Shown in pieces: positions 1-9,218 of a stretch of DNA of 64,000 nucleotides. The notes under the pieces were generated by a model, which worked only from the letters and a program-made list of their open reading frames with translations, searched no databases and was not told where the DNA came from. The DNA comes from G963556115 sp963667375 (GTDB taxonomy: Bacteria; Planctomycetota; SZUA-567). The stretch is taken from assembly GCA_963667375.1 (NCBI GenBank), contig OY763323.1, forward strand, positions 372,001-436,000. Direction: 5' to 3'. Every line of letters starts with the position of its first letter. The first letter of the stretch is position 1. Both the position numbers and the translations under genes were made by a program.

Positions 1-114
1 AATTTTCTGCTGCATTTCAAGAGACTCCTGCATGTGCCCTTCAGATTTGAGAATTATGGCTCGCAGGTCATCTTCTTCACTTCTGGAGAGCCGCACCTGA
101 ACCGGAGCTACTGA
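1..114 (+). CDS. GHMP-family heptose kinase, C-terminal end (partial)
   Basis: The first 37 codons of the window are open in frame 1 and end in a TGA that overlaps the ATG of hddC (TGATG). The peptide contains HVPFRFENYGSQVIFF, which resembles the extreme C-terminus of GHMP-family D-glycero-alpha-D-manno-heptose-7-phosphate kinases (HddA type), whose last strand usually reads similarly. Such a kinase makes the 1,7-bisphosphate used two steps before HddC, so the overlapping gene order fits translational coupling within one heptose operon. The assignment is inferred from a short tail plus context; the catalytic part lies outside the window. Confidence 0.6.
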   Translation, partial: NFLLHFKRLLHVPFRFENYGSQVIFFTSGEPHLNRSY

Positions 115-854
115 TGTCTACGAGCATGACTGAGTATACCGGCTGTATTCTCGCCGGAGGACTGGGAACACGTCTGCGCAGCTGCGTAAATGACCGTCCG
201 AAGGTTCTCGCACCAGTTGCAGGAGAGCCTTTTCTCAATTATATCCTTAAACAGTTTGTCAACAGCGGTTTAAGGCGCTGCATCCTCTGCACCGGTCATC
301 TTGCAGCCATGATAGAAGAAGAATACGGCGATGAATACGCAGGTATGGAACTGGAATACTCTTACGAAGACTCCCCGCTGGGTACCGCAGGAGCCTTGAA
401 AAATGCCGAACCTTTTTTAGGCGATGGAAAACTAATCGTTGCTAACGGCGACTCTTTCTTTGGAGCAGATCTACCGGAGGCCGCCTTAAATTTTACCAAA
501 GCGGAATACCCGGCAATGATCGTGCTGAACCATATAGCTAACGCCTCCCGCTACGGCAGAGTGGAACTGAATGCAGAGAATGCTGTAACCAGTTTCAAGG
601 AAAAGGACGGACTTGACACCCCCGGGCTGATTAATGCCGGAATCTATTTTTTACAGCACAATTTTCTAAAACGTATTCCGGGCAAAATTCAGGTCTCACT
701 CGAACGTGAAATATTTCCGGAACTGATAGATCAGCATCAACTTGGCGGCTGGAGCACCACCGGCAGCTTTATTGATATCGGAACCCCGGAATCATACGCC
801 GCCGCCCAGATACTGGCAGCTGCCGAGATAAAACCCCACTTGGACCAGCAATAA
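114..854 (+). CDS. hddC: D-glycero-alpha-D-manno-heptose 1-phosphate guanylyltransferase-like nucleotidyltransferase
   Basis: This is a sugar-nucleotide pyrophosphorylase of 246 residues. It has the N-terminal NTP-binding signature LAGGLGTRL (about residues 13-21), the following RPK lysine motif, the SPLGTAGAL segment and the metal-binding NGDSF (about residues 110-114). These are the landmarks of the HddC/RfbA fold. The enzyme would make GDP-D-glycero-alpha-D-manno-heptose for surface polysaccharide or S-layer glycan in the cytoplasm. The start overlaps the stop of the preceding kinase and has GGAG six bases upstream. A generic mannose-1-phosphate guanylyltransferase remains possible, but the upstream kinase tail favours the heptose role. 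Confidence 0.8.
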   Translation: MSTSMTEYTGCILAGGLGTRLRSCVNDRPKVLAPVAGEPFLNYILKQFVNSGLRRCILCTGHLAAMIEEEYGDEYAGMELEYSYEDSPLGTAGALKNAEPFLGDGKLIVANGDSFFGADLPEAALNFTKAEYPAMIVLNHIANASRYGRVELNAENAVTSFKEKDGLDTPGLINAGIYFLQHNFLKRIPGKIQVSLEREIFPELIDQHQLGGWSTTGSFIDIGTPESYAAAQILAAAEIKPHLDQQ

Positions 855-945
855 CACAGCTGCTGTAAGCCAAATCAGTTATATGATTAAAGCCCAGACC
901 CCAGAGAGACACAAGACAGCATCGCCTGAGAGCAACATGACCACC

Positions 946-2268
946 TTACGCCTTGATAATTTTAGCTTTAATATCATCGTACCCGGACATGCAATTACGG
1001 GTATCAATAACCAGACTGCTTTCACGTGCCACCAGCTCATAGTCAACACAACTGTGAGCCGTAGATATAACTACCGCATCTGCAGCGGCAAGAGTCTCCC
1101 GATTAAGCACAACTGAGGATAAAGAAAAATCATACTTACGGGTCTTGCCTATCTGCGGCACAAACGGATCATGATAACTCACATTCGCCCCCTGCTCCAG
1201 CAGAAGATCAAGCAGTTTATAGCTCGGACTCTCACGGTCATCATCGACATCAGGCTTATAGGCGATACCCAGCAGCAAAATATTACTATCCTTAACACTC
1301 TTATTAATATCATTGAGCGCGGATTTCACCTTACAGACGACGTACATCGGCATAGAGGTATTAATCTCTCCGGCAAGCTCGATAAAACGCGTATTGATAT
1401 TATATTCTTTCGCCTTCCATGAGAGATAGAATGGATCTATCGGTATACAGTGACCGCCAAGTCCAGGACCGGGGAAAAATGGCATGTAGCCGAAAGGCTT
1501 GGTTGATGCCGCCGCAATCACCTCCCAGATATCAATTCCCATCTTGTCAAATACAACTTTAAGCTCATTGACCAGAGCGATATTTACCGAACGGAAGATA
1601 TTCTCCAGCAGCTTGGTTGCTTCAGCCACATCGGTATTACTTACCGGATAGGTCTTGGAGATAACCATATCATAAAGTGCAGACGCAATCAGCCCGCACT
1701 TACTGCTGTAACCGCCCACAACCTTGGTAATCGTTTTTGTCGAGAAATTCTTATTTCCCGGATCCTCGCGCTCTGGAGAAAAAGCCAGATAAAAATCCTC
1801 ACCGGCTTTCAAGCCGGTCTCTTCAAGAATATCACGCACCAGAACCGAGGTGGTACCGGGATAGGTAGTACTCTCAAGCACAACCAGCTGTCCTGCACGC
1901 AGATAACGGGCAATACTCTTCACAGTGGCGATTATATACTGCATATCAGGTTCATTATGCTGAGTCAACGGCGTCGGGACACAGATGAGGATACAATCCA
2001 TCTCACGCAGACGTGAAAAATCGGTTGTCGCCCCGCACTTGCTGGAATTCGCCAGCAGCGCGACCTTCTCTTCTGCTATATGCTTGATATAAGATCTGCC
2101 GCTATTTATAGCCTCTGTTTTCTTTGAATCAATATCGAAGCCGATTACCGGAAATCCCTTATCCGCGAACTCAATAGCCAGCGGCAGCCCGACATATCCC
2201 ATACCAATTATACCGACAGCAACTTCCTTTGATCTTATTCTTTCAATAAACACCTTATCGTTATTCAT
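946..2268 (-). CDS. UDP-N-acetyl-hexosamine 6-dehydrogenase (nucleotide sugar dehydrogenase)
   Basis: This 440-residue member of the UDP-glucose/GDP-mannose dehydrogenase family oxidises C6 of a UDP-sugar to the uronate with NAD. The Rossmann motif GMGYVGLPLA is near residues 22-31, the central PEREDPGN motif near 165-172, and the catalytic cysteine is C274 in GGHCIPIDPF. The PEREDPGN form is typical of WbpA/WecC enzymes acting on N-acetylated substrates rather than UDP-glucose, so the product is probably an N-acetyl-hexosaminuronic acid for surface polysaccharide. AGGAAA stands upstream of the ATG. It is convergent with hddC; the two are separated by about 90 bases and may both serve envelope glycan synthesis. 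Confidence 0.88.
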   Translation of the reverse strand: MNNDKVFIERIRSKEVAVGIIGMGYVGLPLAIEFADKGFPVIGFDIDSKKTEAINSGRSYIKHIAEEKVALLANSSKCGATTDFSRLREMDCILICVPTPLTQHNEPDMQYIIATVKSIARYLRAGQLVVLESTTYPGTTSVLVRDILEETGLKAGEDFYLAFSPEREDPGNKNFSTKTITKVVGGYSSKCGLIASALYDMVISKTYPVSNTDVAEATKLLENIFRSVNIALVNELKVVFDKMGIDIWEVIAAASTKPFGYMPFFPGPGLGGHCIPIDPFYLSWKAKEYNINTRFIELAGEINTSMPMYVVCKVKSALNDINKSVKDSNILLLGIAYKPDVDDDRESPSYKLLDLLLEQGANVSYHDPFVPQIGKTRKYDFSLSSVVLNRETLAAADAVVISTAHSCVDYELVARESSLVIDTRNCMSGYDDIKAKIIKA

Positions 2269-2641
2269 TAACAGTATTTCCTATCACATTCACATAATTC
2301 ATCATTTCACTACTCATCAGAGCTTAATACTTACTATGCGATACTGTAAATTACCCGATGCCTATCCAGAATACTATAATATAACGTGAAATATATATTA
2401 ATTTAAGCACACTGCAATAATCAGTATTAATACTTTATGAATATAAATAATCTTATCAAAAAAACACAATCTGAATAATTGTTTATCTGAAAACTGCAAT
2501 TCATATCAACAATTATTCAATTATAACGCACTATAATAGCTATAACACATAGCGAATAGCTGCCCCCGTAAAACAGCAAGATAAATAATCATACCGCTAT
2601 ATCCAGACGGCAAAACTAAATGTATAACAATTCATGCAAAA
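2269..2641. other. AT-rich intergenic region, no gene seen
   Basis: About 370 bases lie between the start of the UDP-sugar dehydrogenase gene and the end of the ABC exporter gene, both on the minus strand. The stretch is markedly AT-rich with only short, unsupported open frames. It presumably contains the dehydrogenase promoter, but I could not pick a convincing -35/-10 pair. No tRNA or strong terminator hairpin was seen. Confidence 0.5.
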
Positions 2642-4450
2642 TCAATTCAGACCCTGCAACTCAACCAGCTGCGCATATTCTGGGCAGGAAGCGATAAGAT
2701 CCAGGTGCTTACCAATACCAATAATGCAGCCATTCTTCATCATCACAATCTTATCCGCATTTTTCACGGTAGAGAGACGGTGCGCGACCACAATTGTAGT
2801 TCTTCCAACCATAAGCCGATCTAGAGAATCCTGCACCTGTTTTTCATTGAGACTGTCCAGAGCCGATGTCGCTTCGTCAAGAAGCAGAATCGGCGCATTT
2901 TTACAGATAGCGCGGGCGATACTAAGTCGCTGTTTCTGACCACCACTGAAATTACCGGCATTTTCACTGACCTGCTGATCATAACCCTCCGGCAAAGCCA
3001 TAATTTCATTATGAATATTAGCCGCCTTACCAGCCTGAATAATACGCTCCCGAGCCATCTCTTTATGCCCGTATGAAATGTTTTCAGCAATACTGGAGCT
3101 AAAAAAGAACGGACTCTGCCCGACAAGAGCGAGCTTATCACGGAGTGATTCAAAGGTAAGATCCTTGATGTCAAGACCATCAATCTCAATAGATCCGTTG
3201 TTGACATCATACAGACGCAGGATAAGATTGACAATTGTGGTTTTGCCGGCTCCAGACGGACCGACCAGAGCTACAGTCTCACCCTTCTTGACAGTCAGAT
3301 TGAAATTTTTAACAACCGGCTCACCGTCAATATATGAAAAACAGACATCCTTAAATACCATATCATGCTTGAAATCTTCAAGGATTTTATCACCCTCTTT
3401 GATCTTACTCTCGGCATCCAGAACTTCAAACACACGCTCGGCACCCGGAAGATTAGCCTGTATTTCAGCGTTGAGTTTACTCAATTCCTTACCAGGAGCG
3501 TACATAAACGATAGAGCGGCGATAAAGGAAACAATCTCATTAAAATCCAGTTTTCCAGATAAAACCATATTTCCGCCGATAAAGACCACTAGAAAGATAC
3601 CTAATTTAGAGGTAAGGCTGGTTATCGGGCGCTCACTGCAGGCTGCGCGCATCTGCTTGGTTGAAATCGTAAAAAGCTCTTCATTATATTTATTGAAATT
3701 ATCCAGCTCAAATCTCTCACAATTAAATGCCTTGACAGTTCCTATACCCCGCAGAAACTGAATCATCACATCGGTTACATTGGCGCCTTTTTCGCGCGAA
3801 AGTTTCGAAGTAAACCGGATTTTTCTGGACATTTTACGCATTGCGACCGCTGCTACCGGCACACCGATCAAGCCCCATAATGCCAGTTGCCAGTTGATAT
3901 AAAACACATATACCAGACAGATAAAGAGCGCAAAGGGACGGGTAAGCAGAATAACCGATGAATTCAGAATAGAAGTAATGGAACCCAGATCACCGCCAAC
4001 TCGCGAAATAATATCCCCAGATTTACTGCGGATAAAGAAGGAGAAATCCAGACTCAGAAGATGTTCCGCAATCATCTCGCGCAGATCCATAGTTACACGC
4101 GTACTGATCCAGCCCCCAAAATAATTCTGAAAATAAATCCCCACCGAGAGGAAAATCACAAAAATAAAGAAACCGCCAAGACTGATATAAAACAGTGAGT
4201 ACTTTGAAACTATCGCCGGATAAACTGAGATCAGATATTGAAAAAAGCCACTGTCTACTATCACCTTCGGAATCAGCACCGTAGCATTATCGATAGGTAC
4301 TGTCGGATCAATCAGCTTGGTTAAAAAACCCGCAAGACCGGCTATCGAAGTATTTACCACACCGTAAAACAAACCGACAAATATCATAATAAAGAAACGT
4401 ATTTTATACTTGAACAAGTAACGCCATAATCGTAATACTCTTAATAACAT
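2642..4450 (-). CDS. ABC exporter, fused permease-ATPase (MsbA-like half transporter)
   Basis: This 602-residue half transporter has an N-terminal six-helix exporter domain (about residues 1-330) with the ATPase domain at the C-terminus. Walker A reads GPSGAGKTT, the signature is FSGGQKQR, Walker B is ILLLDEATSALD, and the switch histidine lies in VVAHRLS. This is the layout of homodimeric type IV exporters such as MsbA that flip lipids, lipid A or lipid-linked glycans across the inner membrane using ATP. Nearby envelope-sugar genes make a lipid or glycan substrate plausible, but a drug or peptide exporter cannot be excluded. The ATG start has a weak GGATAA upstream. Confidence 0.85.
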   Translation of the reverse strand: MLLRVLRLWRYLFKYKIRFFIMIFVGLFYGVVNTSIAGLAGFLTKLIDPTVPIDNATVLIPKVIVDSGFFQYLISVYPAIVSKYSLFYISLGGFFIFVIFLSVGIYFQNYFGGWISTRVTMDLREMIAEHLLSLDFSFFIRSKSGDIISRVGGDLGSITSILNSSVILLTRPFALFICLVYVFYINWQLALWGLIGVPVAAVAMRKMSRKIRFTSKLSREKGANVTDVMIQFLRGIGTVKAFNCERFELDNFNKYNEELFTISTKQMRAACSERPITSLTSKLGIFLVVFIGGNMVLSGKLDFNEIVSFIAALSFMYAPGKELSKLNAEIQANLPGAERVFEVLDAESKIKEGDKILEDFKHDMVFKDVCFSYIDGEPVVKNFNLTVKKGETVALVGPSGAGKTTIVNLILRLYDVNNGSIEIDGLDIKDLTFESLRDKLALVGQSPFFFSSSIAENISYGHKEMARERIIQAGKAANIHNEIMALPEGYDQQVSENAGNFSGGQKQRLSIARAICKNAPILLLDEATSALDSLNEKQVQDSLDRLMVGRTTIVVAHRLSTVKNADKIVMMKNGCIIGIGKHLDLIASCPEYAQLVELQGLN

Positions 4451-4879
4451 ATATTTTTATCCAATTCCATTTACCAGACTTTGTTACCAGCTTATTAAAG
4501 CAAATGGCATTTCCTTACAACCAGCCGCTGCTCAATAACTGTTAACTATTTACTTTAATTAACACCTGCACTAAAAAATCAAATCCATACTGATAACCGC
4601 TACAATCACTGCGGAATCCTGCAATTCATGCCTGAGAGAGCAAAAATTGTTTCTATATCATAGCTAAAATCAACTTTTATTCAACAGCTATGAAAAAGAT
4701 GATTTTTTCCCGGGTAATTCAAGTGCAATTCCTGCCAACCCCAACAGATATGAGACGATACCCTGCCAACAGCCGTTTTCATGTTAAAAATAACCAAAGC
4801 ACACTGCAAACAGGCTATTCCCCAACACAAAAAACCGTATCACCCGAAAAACACTATAATTACAGATTTATCCTATATA
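4451..4879. other. Intergenic region, no gene seen
   Basis: About 430 bases between the start of the ABC exporter and the end of the M16C protease gene, both on the minus strand. Only short frames without supporting ribosome binding sites are present. I see no convincing terminator for the protease gene and no RNA gene; a promoter for the exporter should lie here. Confidence 0.45.
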
Positions 4880-7840
4880 CTATATAATCTCAATATCGAG
4901 CTTAAGACCGGAGGAGACCGCCTGTTCCAGCTTTTCCTTACTGCTCAACACACATATCGGAGCCGCAGCCGCCTGTTCTGGAGCGAATACATACTCGGCC
5001 GCAGCCAGAATACTGTCCCGATCAAGACCGAGAAGACGGCTGCGGAATTCGCAGCGGGCCTCATAACTCGAGCCGCTGCGCAGATGACTGATTGCAGTGG
5101 TCACAACACTGGCCGGTCTGAACGGAACATCAAAATTCTTGATTGTTCCAATTATCGCCTGCTCAACACCCTCAGCAGAAAGATCCATCTCGTTTCTGAT
5201 ATAATCCAGAATTCCATCATAGGTTTTGAGCGTCTCGACGATACAGGGATCACGGTAACTCGCCAGAGTATAAATACCGGCAAGTGCCTGTGATGCCGCT
5301 TTACAGCCATAAGCGCCGCGCTTTGCCCGTACTTCATTCCAGAGATAACCATACGAGAGATTCTGTGAAATTAATGAGAGCGCAGGAGCCAGCGGCGAAT
5401 CAGCTGACACTCCAGGCAGCGCCCGGGCGACAAACGCAACATCCGCCGGCACTGCCAGTCCCAGCAGTTTTCCGGCACCAGCAAGTTTCTGCGGCGGTGT
5501 ATAGCTTGCCCCGCGCGCAAAACCGTTATGCCCCATCTCCTCCAGCAGCTTACGGTACCAGAGGAGTATCGCCGCACGTGACTCTTCCGAACCGGCAATA
5601 CTCATATCATAACGGGCGGAATCCAGAATAGCCCTAGCTATTTTCTGCAATCTGCTGATAATATAATCAGGATCAAAATCATTGATAAGCTTATCCAGCA
5701 GACGCAGCGGCGAGATACCGCCAAATTTTTCACTGAGATAGATGTTACTCGATATCTCCTTCCCGGCATACGCGGCAGCGACCGTATGACCCTGCGGTAC
5801 GATACCGGTCTTTCTACCAGCCCGAGACTGCAGCAGAATATCCTTTAAACGCTGAGCATCGGAAAAATCCGGCTCCAGCAGACGCTCACGCAAGACCGCC
5901 AGCATCTCCGGCAGTTTACGCTGCACCCCTTTGACCACAAAGTTGAGATACGGCACTACATGCTCGAATGAATCGATTCTCCCCGCCGCACTCAGAGTAG
6001 CTCCGATACCGGAACAGCACCCGACCTCCTTCTGCGCAAAACCGGCATAATCGAGCCCCGCAGCTCCGACCTTGGTTATTACATCCGCAAACACCGGCAT
6101 GAATTCGAGGGTCTCTTCATCAAAATCCGAAATATCCACCGAAAGATTTATAAAATCGATACCCCCGGTATAAATCTTGTTATCCAGCACCGTACCGGAC
6201 ATAACCTTGATACTGTCAAAATCATAAGCCGCCGGTTTACTGTCAACATCCTCCTTCACCAGCTTGGGCAGGGTTTCCAGAGCCTCGGGAGAATTTGGAG
6301 ACTGCTGCATAGCATCCAGTTCAGCCGCCTCCCGGGCGATCCGCTCAAGTTCTGCCGCGCTGAATGCGGACTTGGTTTCAGCCATTCTGGCTGCAAACTC
6401 TTTATCTTTACGCGCATTATAGGACGCATCAGGGTAGAAGGTCAGCTGCAGACGGTAATTATTCTCGATAATCTTACGGCTGAGCAGCTTCTCAAAATAA
6501 CCTTCAGTCTCTTCATAACGCTGTCTAAGCACCGCCAGATTCTGCCTGAGATTGAGATTGGTCACCGGATCACAATCATAGATCCAGCTGCGGTATACCC
6601 GGTCCATCAGACGCAGCGGATACTGTGAAGGAATATCCAGAGCCGCCATCTCCAGATGATGAAAAGCCGCTTCAATCATCTTTCCGTCGACTCCATTCTC
6701 AACCTGCTCACGACAGGTTTTGAGCACAATATCAAGAAAAGCCGCAGCTTTATTCTCAGCCGTACCCTTTATACCGACGGTAAAGAAGGTATCGCGCTGA
6801 TAATCAGCATAACCTGAACTGGTAAGATCTTCACCAAGTTTGGAATCAACAATCGCCCGGCGCAGCGGTGCAGCGGCGTTGCCAAGCAGATAATCATCAA
6901 GTATATTCAGCGCAAGGTTCTCCACTGCATCTACCGACTCCCCGGTAGCCCAGGTAAGGGTTACCGCACTGTCTTTATCCACAGTATCCCCGGCACTCGC
7001 AGGATACGCAATCCGCTCGGCAGATGGCTGCTCCCAGAGTTTAAGCGGTCTGATCGCAGTATCAATCTCAATCTTTTCATAGGCATTCAGATACTCAGTG
7101 TCCAAGAATTCCAGATGCTTTGCCGTTGGAATATTACCATATATAAAGACATATGAATTCGCAGGATGATAATAGGTCTTATGAAAATTCACAAATTCCT
7201 CATAAGTCAGCTCCGGAATACACTCAGGATCGCCACCGTAGTCATTGCCATATTCATTGGAGTTAAAGAGTTTTGCTGATTCCTCCTTGTCAATCACTCC
7301 GTCAAGATCAGAGTAGGCACCTTTCATTTCATTATAGACGATACCCTTTATCAGCAGTTCGCTCCCGGTATTTCCCGGTTCTTTAAAATCAAAGTGATGA
7401 CCTTCCTGTTTGAAATGCATCTCACTGATATTCGGTCTGAATGCGGCATCACAGTAAACACTGGCTATATTGAAAAAATCCTTCTCATTCATACTGGCAC
7501 AGGGATATACCGTTTTATCGGGATAGGTCATGGCATTGAGAAAGGTGGCAAGCGAAGTCTTAAGGAGTTCAACAAACGGATCCTTCACCGGGTACTTGCG
7601 CGAACCGCAGAGCACAGTATGCTCAAGGATATGGGGCAGACCCGTATTGTTCTTGGGCGGCGTGCGAAACGCAACCGCAAAAAGATTCTCAGGATCATCA
7701 CAAAGCAAATGAAAGACCCTGGCACCGCTCTTATCGTGCTCCAGCTCTATTGCAGTACCCCGCACATCTTCGACCTCGCGTACATTATTGACGGTAAAGC
7801 CGGAGAGCTTATCACCGACGAGCAGTTTATTTTCAGACAT
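4880..7840 (-). CDS. M16C-family zinc metalloprotease (PreP/Cym1-like)
   Basis: This 986-residue pitrilysin-type peptidase has the inverted zinc motif HILEH at residues 70-74 (H70, E73, H74), followed by TVLCGSRKYPVKDPF, which is characteristic of the M16C presequence-protease group. The length equals the usual four-domain PreP clamshell, with the central M16C-associated domain in the middle. These enzymes degrade unfolded peptides up to about 65 residues. No signal peptide is visible, so it is probably cytoplasmic and clears peptides. AAAGGA stands eight bases upstream of the ATG. It appears to be monocistronic. Confidence 0.92.
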   Translation of the reverse strand: MSENKLLVGDKLSGFTVNNVREVEDVRGTAIELEHDKSGARVFHLLCDDPENLFAVAFRTPPKNNTGLPHILEHTVLCGSRKYPVKDPFVELLKTSLATFLNAMTYPDKTVYPCASMNEKDFFNIASVYCDAAFRPNISEMHFKQEGHHFDFKEPGNTGSELLIKGIVYNEMKGAYSDLDGVIDKEESAKLFNSNEYGNDYGGDPECIPELTYEEFVNFHKTYYHPANSYVFIYGNIPTAKHLEFLDTEYLNAYEKIEIDTAIRPLKLWEQPSAERIAYPASAGDTVDKDSAVTLTWATGESVDAVENLALNILDDYLLGNAAAPLRRAIVDSKLGEDLTSSGYADYQRDTFFTVGIKGTAENKAAAFLDIVLKTCREQVENGVDGKMIEAAFHHLEMAALDIPSQYPLRLMDRVYRSWIYDCDPVTNLNLRQNLAVLRQRYEETEGYFEKLLSRKIIENNYRLQLTFYPDASYNARKDKEFAARMAETKSAFSAAELERIAREAAELDAMQQSPNSPEALETLPKLVKEDVDSKPAAYDFDSIKVMSGTVLDNKIYTGGIDFINLSVDISDFDEETLEFMPVFADVITKVGAAGLDYAGFAQKEVGCCSGIGATLSAAGRIDSFEHVVPYLNFVVKGVQRKLPEMLAVLRERLLEPDFSDAQRLKDILLQSRAGRKTGIVPQGHTVAAAYAGKEISSNIYLSEKFGGISPLRLLDKLINDFDPDYIISRLQKIARAILDSARYDMSIAGSEESRAAILLWYRKLLEEMGHNGFARGASYTPPQKLAGAGKLLGLAVPADVAFVARALPGVSADSPLAPALSLISQNLSYGYLWNEVRAKRGAYGCKAASQALAGIYTLASYRDPCIVETLKTYDGILDYIRNEMDLSAEGVEQAIIGTIKNFDVPFRPASVVTTAISHLRSGSSYEARCEFRSRLLGLDRDSILAAAEYVFAPEQAAAAPICVLSSKEKLEQAVSSGLKLDIEII

Positions 7841-8354
7841 TTATTTTCCTTTGTTGGCAGATTAAATTATTATGCATAACAGGTTTTATGCACTCCCGAA
7901 ATTATACACGTACCATCACAGCATTCAAACATTAATTACTTTCACAGTTTCAAAACCTGAGTAAAATACCCAAGTCCGCACCTAAAAGCCATAATCCGGA
8001 TAACAGCGCTAGAACTTCCCATGGCGGACTAAATAATATTACTCTTGACACCGCTAACCATATTAACTATCATACCACATATTATAAGATCGGGTTTATG
8101 CCAGATAGAGATGTAATTGACGGAAACCGGCTTCTTCGACAAGTCAATCTCACATTTTTTATCTATTGTTTGCTTGACTTCCCGCTCATGCACATCCGAG
8201 CGTCCCCTCTAACCACTTTTAAACACGGACTTTACGGCATCCTAAAAAAAAGTGTAATTTTTTTAAGTATTTTTTTACTGAATAATTGAAATTATTATCG
8301 ATATACTGTATAATAAATAAAGATTTATTTATTGACTGTTATAGAAAGAAAACA
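7841..8354. other. Divergent intergenic region between the M16C protease gene and rex
   Basis: About 510 bases separate the divergent protease and rex starts. A good plus-strand promoter sits at 8045-8073, giving rex an implied leader of roughly 270 bases. A 63-codon frame (8098-8289) lies inside the leader, but its ribosome binding site is poor and its composition unremarkable, so I do not call it. A, T-rich sequence fills 8240-8340. No Rex operator of the TTGTGAAN6TTCACAA type was found. Confidence 0.5.
8045..8073 (+). promoter_or_regulatory. Promoter candidate for rex
   Basis: A perfect -35 TTGACA (8045-8050), a 17-base spacer and -10 TATCAT (8068-8073) face rex. The first start codon used by rex is about 280 bases further on, so the transcript would have a long untranslated leader unless a second promoter lies closer. 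Confidence 0.5.
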
Positions 8355-9038
8355 ATGTTCAACGACAATAATTCATTCTATCAAGGCAAGACACTGTCTG
8401 AACGCGCCCGGGTAGCACCGGTGCCTACATTACGCCGTCTGCCTAAATATCTGGAATATCTGCGTAATATCCGAGTTGCGGCAGATGCCCATATATCATG
8501 CACACAGATAGCAGGTGCACTCGATCTGGTTCCCACGCAGGTACGCAAAGACCTGGCAACCACCGGAATTGTCGGCAAACCTAAAAAAGGCTACCCCGTA
8601 TTTGCCCTGATTCAGGCGATCGAAGAGTTTCTGGGCTGGAATGCACCCCAGGATGCCTTTCTTGTCGGTGCCGGAGCACTCGGAACCGCAATTCTGGGTT
8701 ACGAAGGCTTCAGAAACAATGGACTCAATATTGTTGCCGCTTTCGATAATGATTCCTCTAAAATCGGAACCCGTATCCGTGGAGTCGAGGTAATGTCACT
8801 TGAAAAGCTCCCGGAGCTGGCACGCAGAATGAACATTCATATCGGCGTAATGACCATGCCGCCACAATTTGCCCAGCAGATAGCGGACCTGCTTGTCAGC
8901 GGTGGCATAAAGGCTATCTGGAACTTTACACCATCACTGGTGATAGTCGATGATCATGTCATTCTCGAAAATGCCCAGCTGGCTTCCAGCTTTGCCGTAC
9001 TCAGCAGCAGGCTGCGCAGTAAAATGCACAATATCTGA
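8355..9038 (+). CDS. rex: Redox-sensing transcriptional repressor Rex
   Basis: Rex is a homodimeric repressor that senses the NADH/NAD ratio and controls fermentation and respiration genes. The N-terminal winged helix carries TLRRLPKYLEYL and the recognition region ISCTQIAGALDL...TQVRKDL. The C-terminal Rossmann domain has the nucleotide motif LVGAGALGTAIL and the following YEGF segment. The frame is open further upstream, but the ATG at 8355 is preceded by AGAAAG and gives 227 residues, close to the family's usual 210-225; the longer version would add a non-family tail. A hairpin follows at 9070-9097. Confidence 0.93.
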   Translation: MFNDNNSFYQGKTLSERARVAPVPTLRRLPKYLEYLRNIRVAADAHISCTQIAGALDLVPTQVRKDLATTGIVGKPKKGYPVFALIQAIEEFLGWNAPQDAFLVGAGALGTAILGYEGFRNNGLNIVAAFDNDSSKIGTRIRGVEVMSLEKLPELARRMNIHIGVMTMPPQFAQQIADLLVSGGIKAIWNFTPSLVIVDDHVILENAQLASSFAVLSSRLRSKMHNI

Positions 9039-9069
9039 GAAAACACCTGAAATTAGAGTTATTCCCCCT

Positions 9070-9100
9070 GAGCTGCTGTGATTTATCCCGGCAGCTCTTT
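9070..9100 (+). terminator. Hairpin after rex
   Basis: A GAGCTGC / GCAGCTC perfect 7-bp inverted repeat (9070-9076 and 9091-9097) is followed by TTT. It sits about 30 bases after the rex stop and before the lysA promoter, as expected for a modest intrinsic terminator. Confidence 0.45.
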
Positions 9101-9146
9101 CCCTTGCGGTAAGACAGAAAACAATCTTTTATCGATAAACTTTTCC

Positions 9147-9175
9147 TAGACAATTTTTCGAAAGCGGTTTATAAT
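9147..9175 (+). promoter_or_regulatory. Promoter candidate for lysA
   Basis: TAGACA (9147-9152), a 17-base spacer and a perfect -10 TATAAT (9170-9175) lie about 44 bases before the lysA start, giving a short leader. This indicates lysA is transcribed separately from rex. Confidence 0.6.
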
Positions 9176-9218
9176 TTAATAAATTATCTCGAAATGACTT
9201 GAGCGACAGGAGAAGACA

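Noticed and set aside
8098..8289. 63-codon frame upstream of rex
   Set aside because: No convincing ribosome binding site, and the product is short and unlike a recognised peptide family; more likely part of the rex leader.
7841..9218. Rex operator (TTGTGAAN6TTCACAA type) around rex or lysA
   Set aside because: No sequence close to the consensus was found on either strand.
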